In this document: one piece after another, positions 1 through 12,401 of the stretch
How the letters are laid out: every line of letters starts with the position of its first letter
Position numbering within the stretch: position 1 is the stretch's first letter
NCBI RefSeq assembly: GCF_905475395.1
Contig: NC_058340.1
Span: 64,582,181 to 64,646,180, forward strand
DNA from: Chrysoperla carnea
Taxonomy: Eukaryota; Arthropoda; Insecta; Neuroptera; Chrysopidae
DNA length: 64,000 nucleotides
Reading direction: 5' to 3'
Notes under the pieces: model-generated
Seen by the model: only the letters and a program-made list of their open reading frames with translations
The model's database searches: none
What the model was told of the DNA's origin: nothing
Position numbers and translations under genes: made by a program

Positions 1-1750
1 GTAGAAACTGATTCGAAACTTCTAAAGTCAATTAGAACTTTAAGACTATAGTAGAGGTGATTAGAATTTTGACCATTTCGTTAAAATAGAGAAAACAATT
101 TTTGAGATGGCTATTGGATGAGTATGAGTATGAGTATAGAGGTTAGCGGGCCATGCTCGAGCATCGGCCTCGAAGCAATGGTTCAGAGCACTTAGCCAAA
201 TAGACCCTTGGCTATTGGATAGTATCGAAAAAGTTCGAATAGAAGTCCGTTTGGTCGTTAAGTAAAGTTCAACTTCCTTTCTTATGTTTGTATATCTCCA
301 CAGCTTCCCATAGATTAAATTTTTGACGATTTTGGGCAAAATGCAAAATCTCCATTTCTTGGTTAGGAATGTGTTCTTCTTGTATTAGGTGGCTCGCAAA
401 TGCTGATGTTTCCTGTTTTCTTCCTCCAGTATCTCCAATGTTCACCTTTTCTCATTTTGAAACTTCTCCCGGATTGACCTATATACATCCCAGAACAGTA
501 GAGGAGATAAGGTGAATTTGCTTCGTTTTGGCAGTTTCGGACTGACTGTATACTATGTCATTTTATCGTAATACTCGTATACGATTTTCAAAATAAAAAA
601 GAGTGGAAGGAACCAAGAAAATACCATAGAGGGTAAGGATATGATTCCCGAAAGATGCGTAATTTTTTTCACTTCGTTATTATTTCTAAATAAATATACT
701 ACAGATTTTTAGAGAGAATCAAATCTTGTTCACAAGTCCTGTGGCTTCACGAGCTTACTCACAGACTTGCGGTCTGTGGTTGCCTTTCTGAAAGCTGAAT
801 AACTTCTACAAACCATTTACATAACATAAATTACTTACAGGGTCGTGAGAAAGGTTGCTCCAGGCGTCCCAATCTTGCCAGTCTTCGAGTGGCAAGCCGG
901 TAATCTCGAAAGAACTTACTGTAAGAATACAAGGTGACATTGCATAGAAATCAAACCAACACGATTAATAATTGGTGCACTATGTATTCCTACGGTATGA
1001 AACCTGTCAAACTTCAAAGGAGACTCGTCCATGTATAGACCTTGGGAACTAGGCTTGTCTTTATGATCCCATTTCTTTTGTTCGTAAGTGTATGTAAAAT
1101 AGTATGTATAAACCCGTTTACAACATATTGTCCTACCTCACGGTAACGTGAACCAACATTATTTTCCATTTCAACTTATATTATATAGGTATGTAAGTAT
1201 TTACGAAATAGTAAAGTAGTATATACAGTCAAACCTCGTTAGCAATTCATATTTAATTATTTACAAACAGCATGCTATAAATAGAATAGTGGTAGTAGTA
1301 TATTTATTTGTTCTAAGAAATAATCTTTTACAAAGGTTTGGGTACACTAATTAATATTTTCTAAAGTATTTGAAAGATAGTTTCATTCTAATGTTTTTAC
1401 CATAACAGGTTCGGTTAACCAAATTTAATGAGCAACAGAACAAATTTTTAATAAACAAATTTAACATTCGATAACACCTCAAATCAAATTATAAATATTT
1501 CACAAAATTAACAATAGATTAAAAAGAGAATTTAAAAATGTAACAATGAGATAAAATATTTAAAGTAATAGAAAACAGCAAATTAAACAATAAAAAGAAA
1601 TTTAACAATAGATAAAAATAAAAATGTCTATAACAGCAAATAGAATATTGAGGGATATTTGGCAGTAAAAGGTGACGATTCTCCTCTTCCAACAGAGTCT
1701 ATTCGTTAAGAATAAACGATCTCAATTTAAGGGCATTAGCGGTATATAGA
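1..1750. other. Intergenic DNA, no gene seen
   Basis: AT-rich DNA with slightly higher GC at 720-930 (a small hairpin CACAGACTTGCGGTCTGTG near 760). A solo MITE end lies at about 1225. No exon with conserved protein sequence was found. Confidence 0.5.
1225..1245. mobile_element. Solo end of a pogo/Tc1-like element
   Basis: TACAGTCAAACCTCGTTA is preceded by an AT-rich flank. It matches the outer 11 bases of the MITE ends at 16575-16972. I find no partner end nearby, so it is a truncated copy. Confidence 0.45.
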
Positions 1751-1756
1751 AAGATA

Positions 1757-1888
1757 TTATTGCCCTTTTGAATTGATTCTATGCTCAATAATGTGTCTAA
1801 TGTCGTCGCGCTCAATAATGTTGTCGAATGCCTGTTTGAAGTCTACTTGCAAATATTTTCCTCTTTGGTAGACGTATATGATTTTGTA
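1757..1888 (-). pseudogene. Non-LTR reverse transcriptase fragment
   Basis: On the minus strand a short frame reads through VDFKQAFDNI, the conserved 'DFKxAFD' block of non-LTR reverse transcriptases that includes a catalytic Asp, and ends at a stop at 1757. An in-frame stop lies upstream, near 1890. Only about 45 residues are legible, and no other RT block was found, so it is a decayed relic. Confidence 0.5.
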
Positions 1889-2029
1889 TTACTGCATTCA
1901 GCGAGAAAATGTTGTAAATATAATAGAAATTGTTACTACATTATTTCATCGTTAGAAACTTCCTTATAATTAGGACAATTCCTTCCAGGACGTAAAAGAA
2001 TTTTATTTTAGGAAAGCCTTTTAGAAAAC

Positions 2030-2553
2030 ACTAATATTGGGTCACTCTTTTCAGCTATGATGTCAGTTTTTTGCTAGCTATCACCTATCTGCTTAATTCC
2101 GGTACCAGGACTCCACATTCTTGAAACCTATTAGTCCTAGGTTAATTTTGATCACCAATTTGAAAAGTATGACCCAAATTTAGTAGGATTACACACTTGG
2201 TTTATCAATGCATAAAATTTGGATGTGATAGAGCAAAATTAAATTTTTTGGATTCTGATGACGTCATAAAGTTGAAAAATTTAATTTTTTTGATAATACA
2301 GGCAAATTTGATCCGATCTTATTAAAATTTTTTTTGAAACCCACTAATTTTGGGTCATTTTTTTCAGCTGTGATGTCAATTTTTCGCTAGCTATCACTTA
2401 TGTGCTTCATTCCGGAACCAAATTTGAAGAGTATGACCCAAATTTAGTAATATTACATACTTGGTTTATCGAAATTGCCAATATGGTACTTTTTGATACT
2501 TTTTAATGAACAGCGAATATATTACTAATAATTACAATTTTAATTCTATTTTG
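2030..2553 (+). repeat. 315-bp satellite block A
   Basis: About one and a half monomers of the 315-bp tandem repeat, in the orientation here called forward. It contains an intact TGACGTCA at 2259-2266, and a CGCTAGCTATCA landmark. The last ~80 bp (from about 2475) are not part of the monomer and are shared with block C. Confidence 0.85.
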
Positions 2554-2597
2554 TTTGTAATACTGTTTGTTTTGCAAACCCTTGTTAACGCCCTGGT

Positions 2598-3120
2598 CAG
2601 GGCCGGATTAACAAGTAGGCAGAAAAGGCAGTTGCCTGGGGCCCCCGATTTTAGGGGGCCCCCAAAAAATGAAAAAGACTTCTAAAATTTTCTTACAAAC
2701 ATAAAATTCTAGAGAGTGAAAGGAAATATAATCAGAACTGAAAATAAATTTTACTCAAATAAATAAAACTAAAAAGGACATTTCCGACTACTTTGACAAA
2801 ACTTATAGTCATTTGTATAAGATTCTAATGGAAGATCAATTAGCCGATGTATTTCCTAACACAGAAATAGCTCTTCGGATTTTTTTAACATTAATGATCA
2901 CAAATTGTTCTGCCGAACGATCCTTCTCGCAATTAAAAAAAATCAAAGCTGCTGAAAGAGCTACAACGCGACAAGAGCGATTCGAGATGTTAGGTATACT
3001 TTGCATTGAGTCAGATTAAGTTTGTATTTTTTTAATCGAAAAAAGAAGGGAACGTACTTGAAAAAAGGGCCCCCAAGTTGATGGTTGCCTAGGGCCCCGT
3101 TGAGGATTAATCCGGCCCTG
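2598..3120 (+). mobile_element. Internally deleted hAT element with perfect 8-bp TSD
   Basis: A 523-bp element bounded by CAGGGCCGGATTAA and its inverted copy. Subterminal GGGGCCCC-rich blocks occur at both ends. Both flanks carry the 8-mer GCCCTGGT (2590-2597 and 3121-3128), a perfect hAT-length target duplication. It keeps only the end of a transposase gene (2813-3019), so it is an internal-deletion derivative that needs a transposase from elsewhere. Confidence 0.93.
2750..3019 (+). pseudogene. hAT transposase C-terminal fragment (dimerisation domain)
   Basis: The frame is open from about 2750 and ends at 3019. The product has the hAT C-terminal signature: a hydrophobic LRIFLTLMITNCSAERSFS run, then LKKIK, RATTRQERF and an LGILCIES ending. 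This is the dimerisation domain found at the end of hAT and ZMYM-like transposases. The catalytic core and BED zinc finger are missing, so it cannot act as a transposase. It lies inside the hAT element at 2598-3120. Confidence 0.85.
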
Positions 3121-3128
3121 GCCCTGGT

Positions 3129-6100
3129 TATAAATCCGTTTCATGACATAATTTAGAGACATATTGTGTCAATTCTCCAGCCTCCTTCTCATCCAATCCT
3201 ACTTTGTGAACATATCATGTTTTAAAAAAGATGAATAGATAAAAGTCCCATTTCATAAAAAGCATCCTATACTATAATATATAAAATGTGGGGAAAATAG
3301 AACTCAAGTGATGGAGCTTTGCTATCCACTAGTTTTTTTTCTAAATATGTGTCGCACAATCCATACAGCATGGAGACAGACATATATAACCAGTATTTAC
3401 ACAAATTAGTAATTAATCAAATAGCTAATCTCCAATTAGAAACATACTGAAACGAAGGGAAATCAATTAGTTATCGTGTTAAAAAAATCAGACATTTTAT
3501 ATATATAGAGAATATAAAATTAAATAATTTTTTTATTTAAATTAATTTAATCGTATTTACATACTTGCATAAACAAACATATTTTTTTTATACATATTTG
3601 CACGCAACTTAAAAAAAATTCTATGTACGATAAATATAGGGGATGGATATAAACTCGAATTTTAGTCGACATTCTGTAGAATGTACTGAATATATCTCGC
3701 AAAATTGACTTCAACAAAATCTTCGGGAACTTTTGAAAGGTCAAGCGGGTGTTTAATGAACCGATTATAATAAGGTAATTTATTAAAATTATAGGTGTAA
3801 CCATGATAGTTGCACTTAGAATAATTAGTAAGAATTAAACTTTTTTTTTCCGTAAAAATTGATCGGAAAAAGTTTTACGGTTTTGTTTTTCATATTTGAA
3901 CGTATTTTCTGTCTATTTCAAGATAAATGACTGAAATACTCTTCGATACATTTAAAATTTTGCCATAATTATCTTTGGCATGTCTTTCTTAATTGGGGAT
4001 AATTCTGATGTAGAATTGGTCATGTTACCCATAAAAATGTAAAACTAGACTCGATACCATGACAGAATTTGAGAATGAATTTGATATTGATTAAAGAAGT
4101 TATAAGCATTCAAAGATTTCCCATTCCCTGTTAGCAAAACCAAGTTTTCTTTGTAATCACTATAGTGATACCCACGAATGACGTCCATAGTGAGTATCTT
4201 CCTGTTTGTTTAATTAAGAATTTTAAACATTCATATCTTTCATACAAGTAAAAGATTTTAAAAAACCAACTTTTCTATTCGTGAAGTGAGAATTCTTCAT
4301 CCAAGGTGATAAAACAATTTAGTCTGATCCCCTATTTTCGTTGTTTATGACGATGGATCTTCTGTAACTTGATAACAGGAACGTTAAAAAAAACTGTTGT
4401 TTCATCGATTTTTACGAACTCTTTGAAATCTACAAAATTTTTTATAGAATTTTTTAGAACATTTCTTTTTTTAGAAAAAGTATTATTATTTATTGAACAC
4501 TCTTTATATATTATGTAATATAAGTTCACCCACTAAGTACAACCCTTAAAAATACCACTAACACCAATGATATATAGAAACGTGACATTTTCCTGTGAGA
4601 GATATAAAATATTGATCTACCATAAAGTAAAATTTTTTTTAAAAACAATGGAACCAGCGTCAAAAAAATGAATTAAATTGCGGCGAATTTCAACATAATC
4701 TTCAAATACTTTGTCAAGCAACGAATTTAAACTTATCTCACGTAGATACACTTATCTCACAGGCGCTTTACGTTTACGTTTTTGATGCGTATCCTAATGA
4801 GCGCAACTTTCACTTTTCAGTAATGCATGTGTATAACTTGTATACTTGTGTGCTGTCGACAAAGCTTTTATTGTTTGAAACTGACAATAACCTGACGGGC
4901 ACAACTAAGAGTGTAGTTGTTACCCACCGATACAGAATGATATAGCTATTCAGCCAAATTACATCGTGTGTCTTTATCATCAACGTATGTCGAGTTTTTT
5001 CGAGTTATCTTATATAAATTATACAACATACTAAGTATTACAGACAAAGCATCTATTGTTTAAAAGCTGATAAAAACCTGACGGGCACGTCACAATACTT
5101 AAAGCCCAGTCGTCCAAACTGACACACACAAATTTTTTTTCAGTGTTACATGGCTAGATTTACAGTAGCACGTTGCAAGACCTCGATATTTTTATTACCA
5201 AATCCTCCAAGAGGCAGCAACAAGCTAGGTCAACTATCTACTTCTACAATTAACTTAGAAAATCACAGTTTACCTAGTCATTAGTGAATTGAGATCCTCT
5301 CATTTTTTGAAGTCAATTAAAAGTATATACATATTTAGAATAGAAACACATTATTCATAATTTTTGTTCAAAATATAACTTCTTCAATAGTTATGTTTGG
5401 TCTTATAGTCATGTTAAGATATGTTTTACGAGCTCTAGTATTTGGTACACTTGAACTGTGTGCTCGAACATTAAATTATATTTATTTTTCTGACAAAAAA
5501 AAAAATTTTATATATTGAATTTTTATGAATTATTATTTTATATATCTACATTTGTATTACTAAAAAGGCCATGTTTTTATGGTAAATTTACTACTCGAAG
5601 TCAAGTCGAAAAACTTTTATAAATATTTATTATTTGATCTTTGTTTTCTGTTTGTACAGGAAAAGTTCTTCTTCTCGTTCAAACAAAAATAGTTTTGTTG
5701 GAAAAGTTATTGAAAACTTTATTCGAGATTTATAGAGTGTGTAGTTTATGTCATTGAACTGAAATGCGTAGAATCTTTAGTTAACGATAAGTGTTGCTCC
5801 CTACTCTACTCCGTCTAGTATTTAGGAATGAGATATTTTTAGAGAAAATATTTTAAAAGGTATATAATGATCGTTTCCAGGATGCTTTTCATCATGATCG
5901 ATTCAATTGTTTTTCCGTTAAAAGGTGGGAATAAACATATGGTATGAAAGTTTATTTTAAGACGGTCGATTTTCGGATATTCCTTTGACATTGAACTTGA
6001 GCTAGAGATGAAGTAGTAAAGTAACCTAATTTCGACCAGGCTAATTAAATTTACATTCTTAAAATTACAGCCACACTAAAATAATTTAAAAGTATTAGCA

Positions 6101-6180
6101 ACCTGCTCCCCTAGGTTTTTTTGCAACGGCAAAACTGGCCATTGTAATTTATATGGCAAAACGAACATGAAAAATGGTTT
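3129..6180. other. Intergenic DNA, one local duplication
   Basis: AT-rich and non-coding in all frames that I could judge. Holds the duplication at 4858-5090 and nothing else that I can name. Confidence 0.5.
4858..5090. repeat. Local duplication, period about 184 bp
   Basis: GACAAAGC followed by TATTGTTT and ending CCTGACGGGCAC occurs at about 4858 and again at about 5042. The copies are roughly 45 bp long and diverged, with non-repeated DNA between them. Confidence 0.55.
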
Positions 6181-6189
6181 AAGAAAATT

Positions 6190-6440
6190 TTATTTAAAAC
6201 TATTGAAACTTACAAAATTAAAAAAAACCCGACAAATGTTTCAGGGTTCAAATTACGTTTTTACTTATAGCTTTCTACAAACTGAACCGATTTGTGAAGA
6301 TCATCACCTCTTTTTTAGTTGTTTCGGGTACGGAACCCTAAACTCGCACTTGAAACATAGCAAAGAACCACTTTCCATTAAATTATCATCAAGCACAACA
6401 ACAAAATCAAAATCGGTTCGCCCGTGCGATTGATCTCAGA
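6190..6440 (+). mobile_element. RTE-like non-LTR tail
   Basis: Shares the AACCCGACAAATG start with the element in kinesin intron 1, contains GGGTACGGAACCCTAAACTC and ends in TCAAAATCGGTTCGCCCGTG, which are typical phrases of insect RTE-like 3' regions. The 88-codon open frame across it is not a host gene. Confidence 0.55.
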
Positions 6441-6789
6441 TGTGCCAACCTTATCGTCTATTTTTTTTCAATGAAAGCTTTGGGACTTTTTTATCTACGG
6501 GGCTCTGGGTTGCATCCCAAGAAGGCCTTAAGTAGAACCACCCCTGGTCGTATATGGGATCTATTATTATCATTCCAATTATCTTAACTACGCCATTTAT
6601 TTCACGCTTTTACTATTGTCCTTCTAGTAAGAAAAATTATTTTTTCATTTTAGACTGTCATTTAAACATAAACAAAAGTGCATTCATTCCCTGTAAATCA
6701 AGGGAATCAAATGAAAAAAGGATAAGTTTAAACAAAGCAATATGTACACTTTTTCATACAACCTTGAAAACAACATTTCTTTTCTTTAG

Positions 6790-6870
6790 TATTATAAAAC
6801 TGTTGTCGGTCTGTTTGTCTGTTTGTTCGATTATCAAGCAAAAACTACGGGAACAATTTAAATGAAAACT
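6790..6870 (+). mobile_element. Small non-LTR/SINE-like fragment
   Basis: CGGTCTGTTTGTCTGTTTGT followed by AAGCAAAAACTACGGGAACA is the same phrase order as the insect repeat at 11285-11460. Only a short piece remains. Confidence 0.4.
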
Positions 6871-7117
6871 AATTTTGTTTAAAGCTTAAAATTTTATGTT
6901 ATTTATATTCGAGTGTTTTAATTTATGAGAATCAATTTTTATTATACGGCAAGGTTCAGTGCCTAGAATCTAAATTTGCATTAATGTATCTTTTAAATCC
7001 ATGCTTTAAAATATCTCAATCGAATTGATCTCTGTTTAAAGCATTGTTATTCCTCAACACTGTGTATTTTTTTGAGAATTTAAATATTAAACGACTATCG
7101 AGAAAAACATGTGAACA

Positions 7118-7268
7118 ATGGTACATGATGTGCAAACCATCATACAGTATAATAATATACCATGGTCCACATCATAATGTACCAAGAATCACTCCTCCAA
7201 TTTATCTGAAGCTTCTCCCTCCAGCATGCAGTCGTTAAAGTTTACTATGTGATTGAAACATAGTAAAC
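7118..7268. other. Two adjacent hairpins
   Basis: An imperfect inverted repeat at about 7118-7186 (GGTACATGATGTG with CACATCATAATGTACC) is followed by a perfect 10-bp stem at 7240-7249 and 7259-7268 (GTTTACTATG / CATAGTAAAC). No coding signal. Confidence 0.55.
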
Positions 7269-8229
7269 CCTACACGATTCTCTTACAAGCACCCTAAGCA
7301 CTAAGCAACTGCTTCAACTGGTATTTTTAATGACTCGGAGTGAACGAGACTTAATTTTTCCACTTATACTTCGCTTACATATAATTGGAAAAACCATACA
7401 AAACAAGAATATAATAACATTTAATGCATATACATATTACCATGTTTAAGAATACATTATGTTTTTTGATTCAAGGTACATCACTTTGCATATTTGAAAC
7501 ATTGCTTCCATAAAACTGAAAATTGAACTAAGGATAAGTTAAGTTAAGAGTAGATGATGAAGTATTTTATATGTTGTCAGATTTGTGTTTAAAGTTGGCA
7601 TTGTCCAGCAAATCGAATGGGTAACAGCTAGTATTTTATGGATTCATTTCAACTACAAAAATGAAAATCAGTGAATGACACTTCTATGATACGTTAGTTA
7701 CATTTTCACAAACACAAAAGTCGTCTGTCTTCGTTTATGACAAGACATCATAACTAAAATATGATGCTCGAGTCAGCTCGTGCTACTCCAATTCTATGGT
7801 GTTGTTTTTTTTTTTTTTATTATATTTTAAAAGTGTTAAAATAATATTTTATTTACTTAAATGACTTTCAAGGGGCTACCATAAATAAAACCAACATTTT
7901 TTGTTCACCACATCCAACCAAAACACTTAAGCTATTGATTTTATGTAATGTTAGGGTATTTCTAACTTTCCGTTTCCACTTTCTGATTGAAATTTATTAT
8001 ATTAAATTCAAAAATCGAAATCAAAAAATTTATAGCACCCTTGCGTCAACTATGTTTATACTTCTACACGATATAACTTACAGCAAATTATGCGATTTTG
8101 AAAAATCTTACTTATGATGGATTGAAGAAAGTCATTAAGGCAGAGACGCTATCTAATTAAAGAAAGATAACCACTCTAACGCACAAAGTAATAAGAATAT
8201 CTTTCATACTAGATAAGTAATGTTTCTAA

Positions 8230-8580
8230 CCTAATTTGCGCCCTCAAGGGTAAACAGTAATGTTTACGAAAAAATGTTTCAAGCAAATGTGGTATATGTT
8301 TTTTACATTTGTCTACATTCTTCTATCTCTAAAGGTTTACAAGATGGTTCCTACGTACCCAAGACCCAATTAACCTATGTTGCTTATTGACGAACTCGAC
8401 CTCACTTTTTACGTCCTAAGAGTGCTATAAAAATTTCAGCTTGATATCTCTTTTCATTTTGAGTCACCGTATTGACAGACAAACGGACAGACAGACAATC
8501 AGACGGACAATATTTTGAAGCGTTACAAATTTGAGACTGAACTTAGTATACCTTGATAAAGGTATCTAAGGAATAAAATA
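8230..8580 (+). repeat. Retro-element tail repeat, copy 1
   Basis: Runs from TAATTTGCGCCCTCAAGG through TACGTACCCAAGACC and GAACTCGACCTCACTTTTTACG to a GACAGACAAACGGACAGACA stretch and AACTTAGTATACCTTGATA. The first 215 bp recur inverted at 33492-33715, and the end recurs at 29790-29970. The GACA-rich, TACCTTGATA-ending layout resembles non-LTR element tails. Confidence 0.6.
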
Positions 8581-8794
8581 AATTTTTCACCAGAAAAGGA
8601 TTTATCTTGCCTCTAAGAGTCATATCCATCACAACTTATTTTGTATACTCGAGTTCATTAAAATCGCATCAGTTAAAACATTCTATAAGTATACGCATCA
8701 CATATATCTAATGTTATAGTAATAACACTTAGAGTGGTATAGCTAGTGTGAATTGTATGACATAGAGTATACTTGCTATTCTTTACAGGATTAC

Positions 8795-8945
8795 AGAGGC
8801 CCACACACACTCACGCACACATCCACACTTATCCTGTGGGTATGCAATATTTATTAAAATGCCAATAAATATTAGAAATATATTATAGAATCGTGACGTT
8901 TGATTTTAGACTATAATATATCGAAATATACACACACACACACCT
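8795..8945. repeat. CA-rich simple sequence
   Basis: Two short CA-rich tracts, at about 8801-8830 (interrupted) and 8931-8943, separated by AT-rich DNA. Confidence 0.7.
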
Positions 8946-9020
8946 TCTCTATTTTCTATCATCTGCTAGTGTTGGGTAGAATAGTTCTGATTCCAAATTT
9001 AATTGATTCATTTGATTCAA

Positions 9021-9530
9021 TATTTGATCTTATCGAAATTTTTTTTGAAACCCACTAAATTTGAGTCATTCTTTCCCGCTGTGGTGTCAATTTTTCGCTA
9101 GCTATCAAGTATGTGCTTAATTCCGGCACCTTGGCTCCATATTCTTGAAACCTATTAGAGCTAGGTTAATTTTGATAACAAATTTGGAAAGTATGACCCA
9201 AATTTAGTAGGGTTACATACTTAGTTTATCAAAATTGGATAAAATTTCGATGTGATAGAGCAAAATTAAATGTTTTGGATTCTGATGACGTCATAAAGTT
9301 AAAAAATTCGATTTTTTTGATAACACAGGCAAATTTGATCCGATCTTATTGGCATTTTTTTGAAACTACTAATTTTGGGTCATTCTTTTCCGCTGTGATG
9401 CCAGTTTTTTGTTAGCTATCAATAATGTGCTTTATTCCGTGACCAGGATTCCACATTCTGGTAACCTTTTAGAGCTAGGTTAATTTTGAACAGTATGACC
9501 CAAATTTAGTAGAATTTCAATCTGGTATCA
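9021..9530 (+). repeat. 315-bp satellite block B
   Basis: Forward orientation, about 1.6 monomers. An intact TGACGTCA is at 9286-9293. The block ends inside a monomer at a GACCCAAATTTAGTAG landmark, without the extra tail seen in blocks A and C. Confidence 0.85.
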
Positions 9531-9994
9531 AGGGTGGATGTGAAGGTCATTTCTAAAAGGAATGTAATTTAGTCTGACATCTAAGACAGCTGGACGAAAT
9601 TACAAAAAGAAAACGTAGTTTCCATGTAAACGACATATATGAAAATGTGTAGTTATGGATGCTGTGAAAATGACAGTTCAGTTCACTAAGGGCAGTCAAT
9701 GTGGATAATAGATTTTATGTGGAATAATTAATGTACTTTTGCAATAAAAATTAAAGTATATCAAAGTTTTCATACAAATTCACCTAGTATTGTTTTATTG
9801 CACGGTAGGTAGAACGTTACAATAGTCAAGTAGAAAATTAAAAAGTCGAATTCTCTTTTTCTCGGATAATAATGCCCTAAAAAGAATCCAAAAAAATCAC
9901 TACAACACTAATATATCTGTGAATTATCTACAAACCTACTCTAGACTACTAAATTGAATAGATCGCTATCTACACGTAAGTAAACTAAACTTAA

Positions 9995-10022
9995 GCTGCC
10001 AACCTGCCAACCTGCCAGCCAA
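9995..10022. repeat. Short minisatellite (CCAACCTG)3
   Basis: Three near-perfect 8-bp units, CTGCCAAC type, ending in CCTGCCAGCC. Confidence 0.7.
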
Positions 10023-10855
10023 ATACAATTCCCAATATTACAATTCACAAATAATAATAACTGACAATAATTTTATGATACACATGTGACCACCGTATTA
10101 CATACAAGTATAAAACTACATGAAATAATATTAATATAAAATTTATATACAAGAAACTAGGTATAATATAAGAAATAGTTCATACTAGAAATATTATATT
10201 TCAAGGAACTGTGTTGTTAGTAGATTATATAAAACTAGCTCGACCCGTCAAGAATTCCTTAGTGCGGTACCCGTCGCTAAAAGCAGGCTAGAGAAATAAT
10301 ATGTGATAAATATCAACAGTTAATTTACTTTCTTTTTATTTATAGGCAATTTTATTACGGATATGACATACAAATTATATACTGAACAAAATTAAATCTT
10401 TATATTATTTCGCTAGCCTATTTTTTTTTCCATCGTAACTTTAGATCGTGAGTTCAGTTTTCGTTATTAGCCAGCACGATAACTTTTAAAATGAGAGGTA
10501 AATTATGGAGAAAACAGACTAGAGAATTATTATTTAAGATTGATAGATGTGTTGTATTCTTGCCAATAAGTTCCGAATTGTTTTCTTTTAATTTAGTTGA
10601 GTAGATTGCTATACCTTGATGATAACATATCTTGGATCACTTTTCAGTTTCTTTGACGGATTTCCCTTTTTTGCTATTTATTCCGTTACAAAAAAAGTAT
10701 GGGCAATATTTTGGTTTTCCGTATTTTTTCACTTAACTTGCAATATTTGTATTTATGTATGTATATTTATCTGCACCCCTGAAAAAAAAGAACTTTTCTT
10801 ACTCAGTATGCATGGACAAAATAGTTCATTACCGCCCTAGTGTGATATTGAATTC

Positions 10856-10877
10856 ATTACCGCGTTAACGCGGTAAT
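10856..10877. other. 22-bp perfect palindrome
   Basis: ATTACCGCGTT and its exact reverse complement join without a spacer. Just downstream, AACGGTTAATTTTCTAT-type phrases repeat twice. GC content is locally high for this region. Confidence 0.8.
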
Positions 10878-11284
10878 TATTAATAATCCAAAACGGTTAA
10901 TTTTCTATCTAACGGTTAATCCGCGGTTAATTTTCTATAATCCAAACAACGTACGGCATTGCTGATCAATTATTATTTGTATTACAATTATTAGTATTAC
11001 AATTAAGAACATATGAACGACACAAATTTTAATCCACATTTATGGCTTTTTTATGGCATCGATCGCCTGTATATAATTTTCTTAATTTTGACCTTCGTAA
11101 TTTATGACTGGTTCATGTATATATAGCGTTGATTATAATAATAAACATCAGTACTAGTTAGAGATCTTTCATTAAATTAATGAAATCTAATTATATAACT
11201 AAACCTACATTTATTATTTATAACAAGCTCAAAATATTAAATAAATAAAATATCAAGTTTTGTTTATGAACATACAAATCATAA

Positions 11285-11460
11285 TAAACCTCTATATATT
11301 ATAAATGTGAAAGTAAGGATGTTTGTTTGTTTGTTTTTTACGCTTTTACGCAAAAACAACCGAATGGATTTGAATGAAACTGTACAATAATATAGCTCAT
11401 ACATCAGAATAACACATGAGCTATAATCTATGAAGATATATTTTAAATAAAAATCTTTAA
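11285..11460 (+). mobile_element. Insect non-LTR/SINE-like repeat
   Basis: ATTATAAATGTGAAAGTAAG, then TGTTTGTTTGTTTGTTTTTTACGCTTTTACGCAAAAACAACCGAA, quoted here as TGTTTGTTTG and ACGCTTTTACGC, then GAATGAAACTGTACAATA. This phrase order is typical of RTE-related repeats in many insects. Non-coding here. Confidence 0.5.
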
Positions 11461-11469
11461 TCATCATTT

Positions 11470-12400
11470 TGAACCATAAGTTAAAGATTTCTGTAAAAAT
11501 TTAAAATAGTAAATGTAAAATACCTAATTCATGGCCATCTTTTCTGATATACTCAATGAGCAATGACTATTTTACACTCAAAAAAATTGAATACTAAGCA
11601 TATATTTGACGATAGGCAAAATATTAATAATCGGCCCTATTTGTCAATTTGTAGTAAGCTGAGGTTAAAGTTCTGATTTCGGTTAAGTATCTTAACAAAT
11701 GTGACCATCACTCTGCATGGCTGCAAAATTTCAAATCGATATTCCTATAAATAACGAAAAAATGATGGGTGTCTTCATCTTAAATGTGACACATTGTATA
11801 AAAAGATAAAAATTATCGAAAACCTTCATCTGCCCTTCTTGAAGGATACTAAACACAATTGCTTATCAGTTTTAATAATTAAATAAATAAAAAATTCCTA
11901 TTGAATTATTAATGGACACTTTATGTAATAAATTTTCGAATAAATTTCTTATTTTGTCAAAACTAATAAAAAAAACTATTAAAATAAATGTTAACAAAAT
12001 ATGTCTATTAAACTTTGGAAAATTCGTTAAATTGTTCAAAATCAATCAAAAATTTTTAACATCCCATTAAATTTATTGTGTTTTTCTTCTTTTATTTATT
12101 TTTATCAAAAAAAACTTTCTGGTTGTTTTTTGTGTGAGTTTTATTTTTTATGAAGAGACGCACAAAACTTTTTATTGTTATTTTAACACAAATAACAATA
12201 ATTGTTATTAACCTGTTTTTTGTTCAGAAAGAACTTTTACTAAATTCAATAGCTGTATAAAACTAAACAATTCGCTATTAGGAATTGATTCTTTTACTTC
12301 AATTCATAGAACAAATTTTATGAATCTAAACACATAATGCAAAGAACTGTCTTTATCTACCATTTGGAGAATTTATAGAGGTAAATTTTATTACAAGCAA
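11470..12400. other. Intergenic DNA, nothing recognised
   Basis: Very AT-rich, no repeat shared with the rest of the window and no coding signal. Confidence 0.5.
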
Positions 12401-12401
12401 C

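Larger units (their letters stand above)
9540..11280. other. Intergenic DNA with a degraded retroelement start
   Basis: About 10235-10290 (CTAGCTCGACCCGTC) resembles the start of the element at 39404. Otherwise only a minisatellite and a palindrome are visible. The 74-codon frame at 10616 is hydrophobic but has no recognisable domain. Confidence 0.45.
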
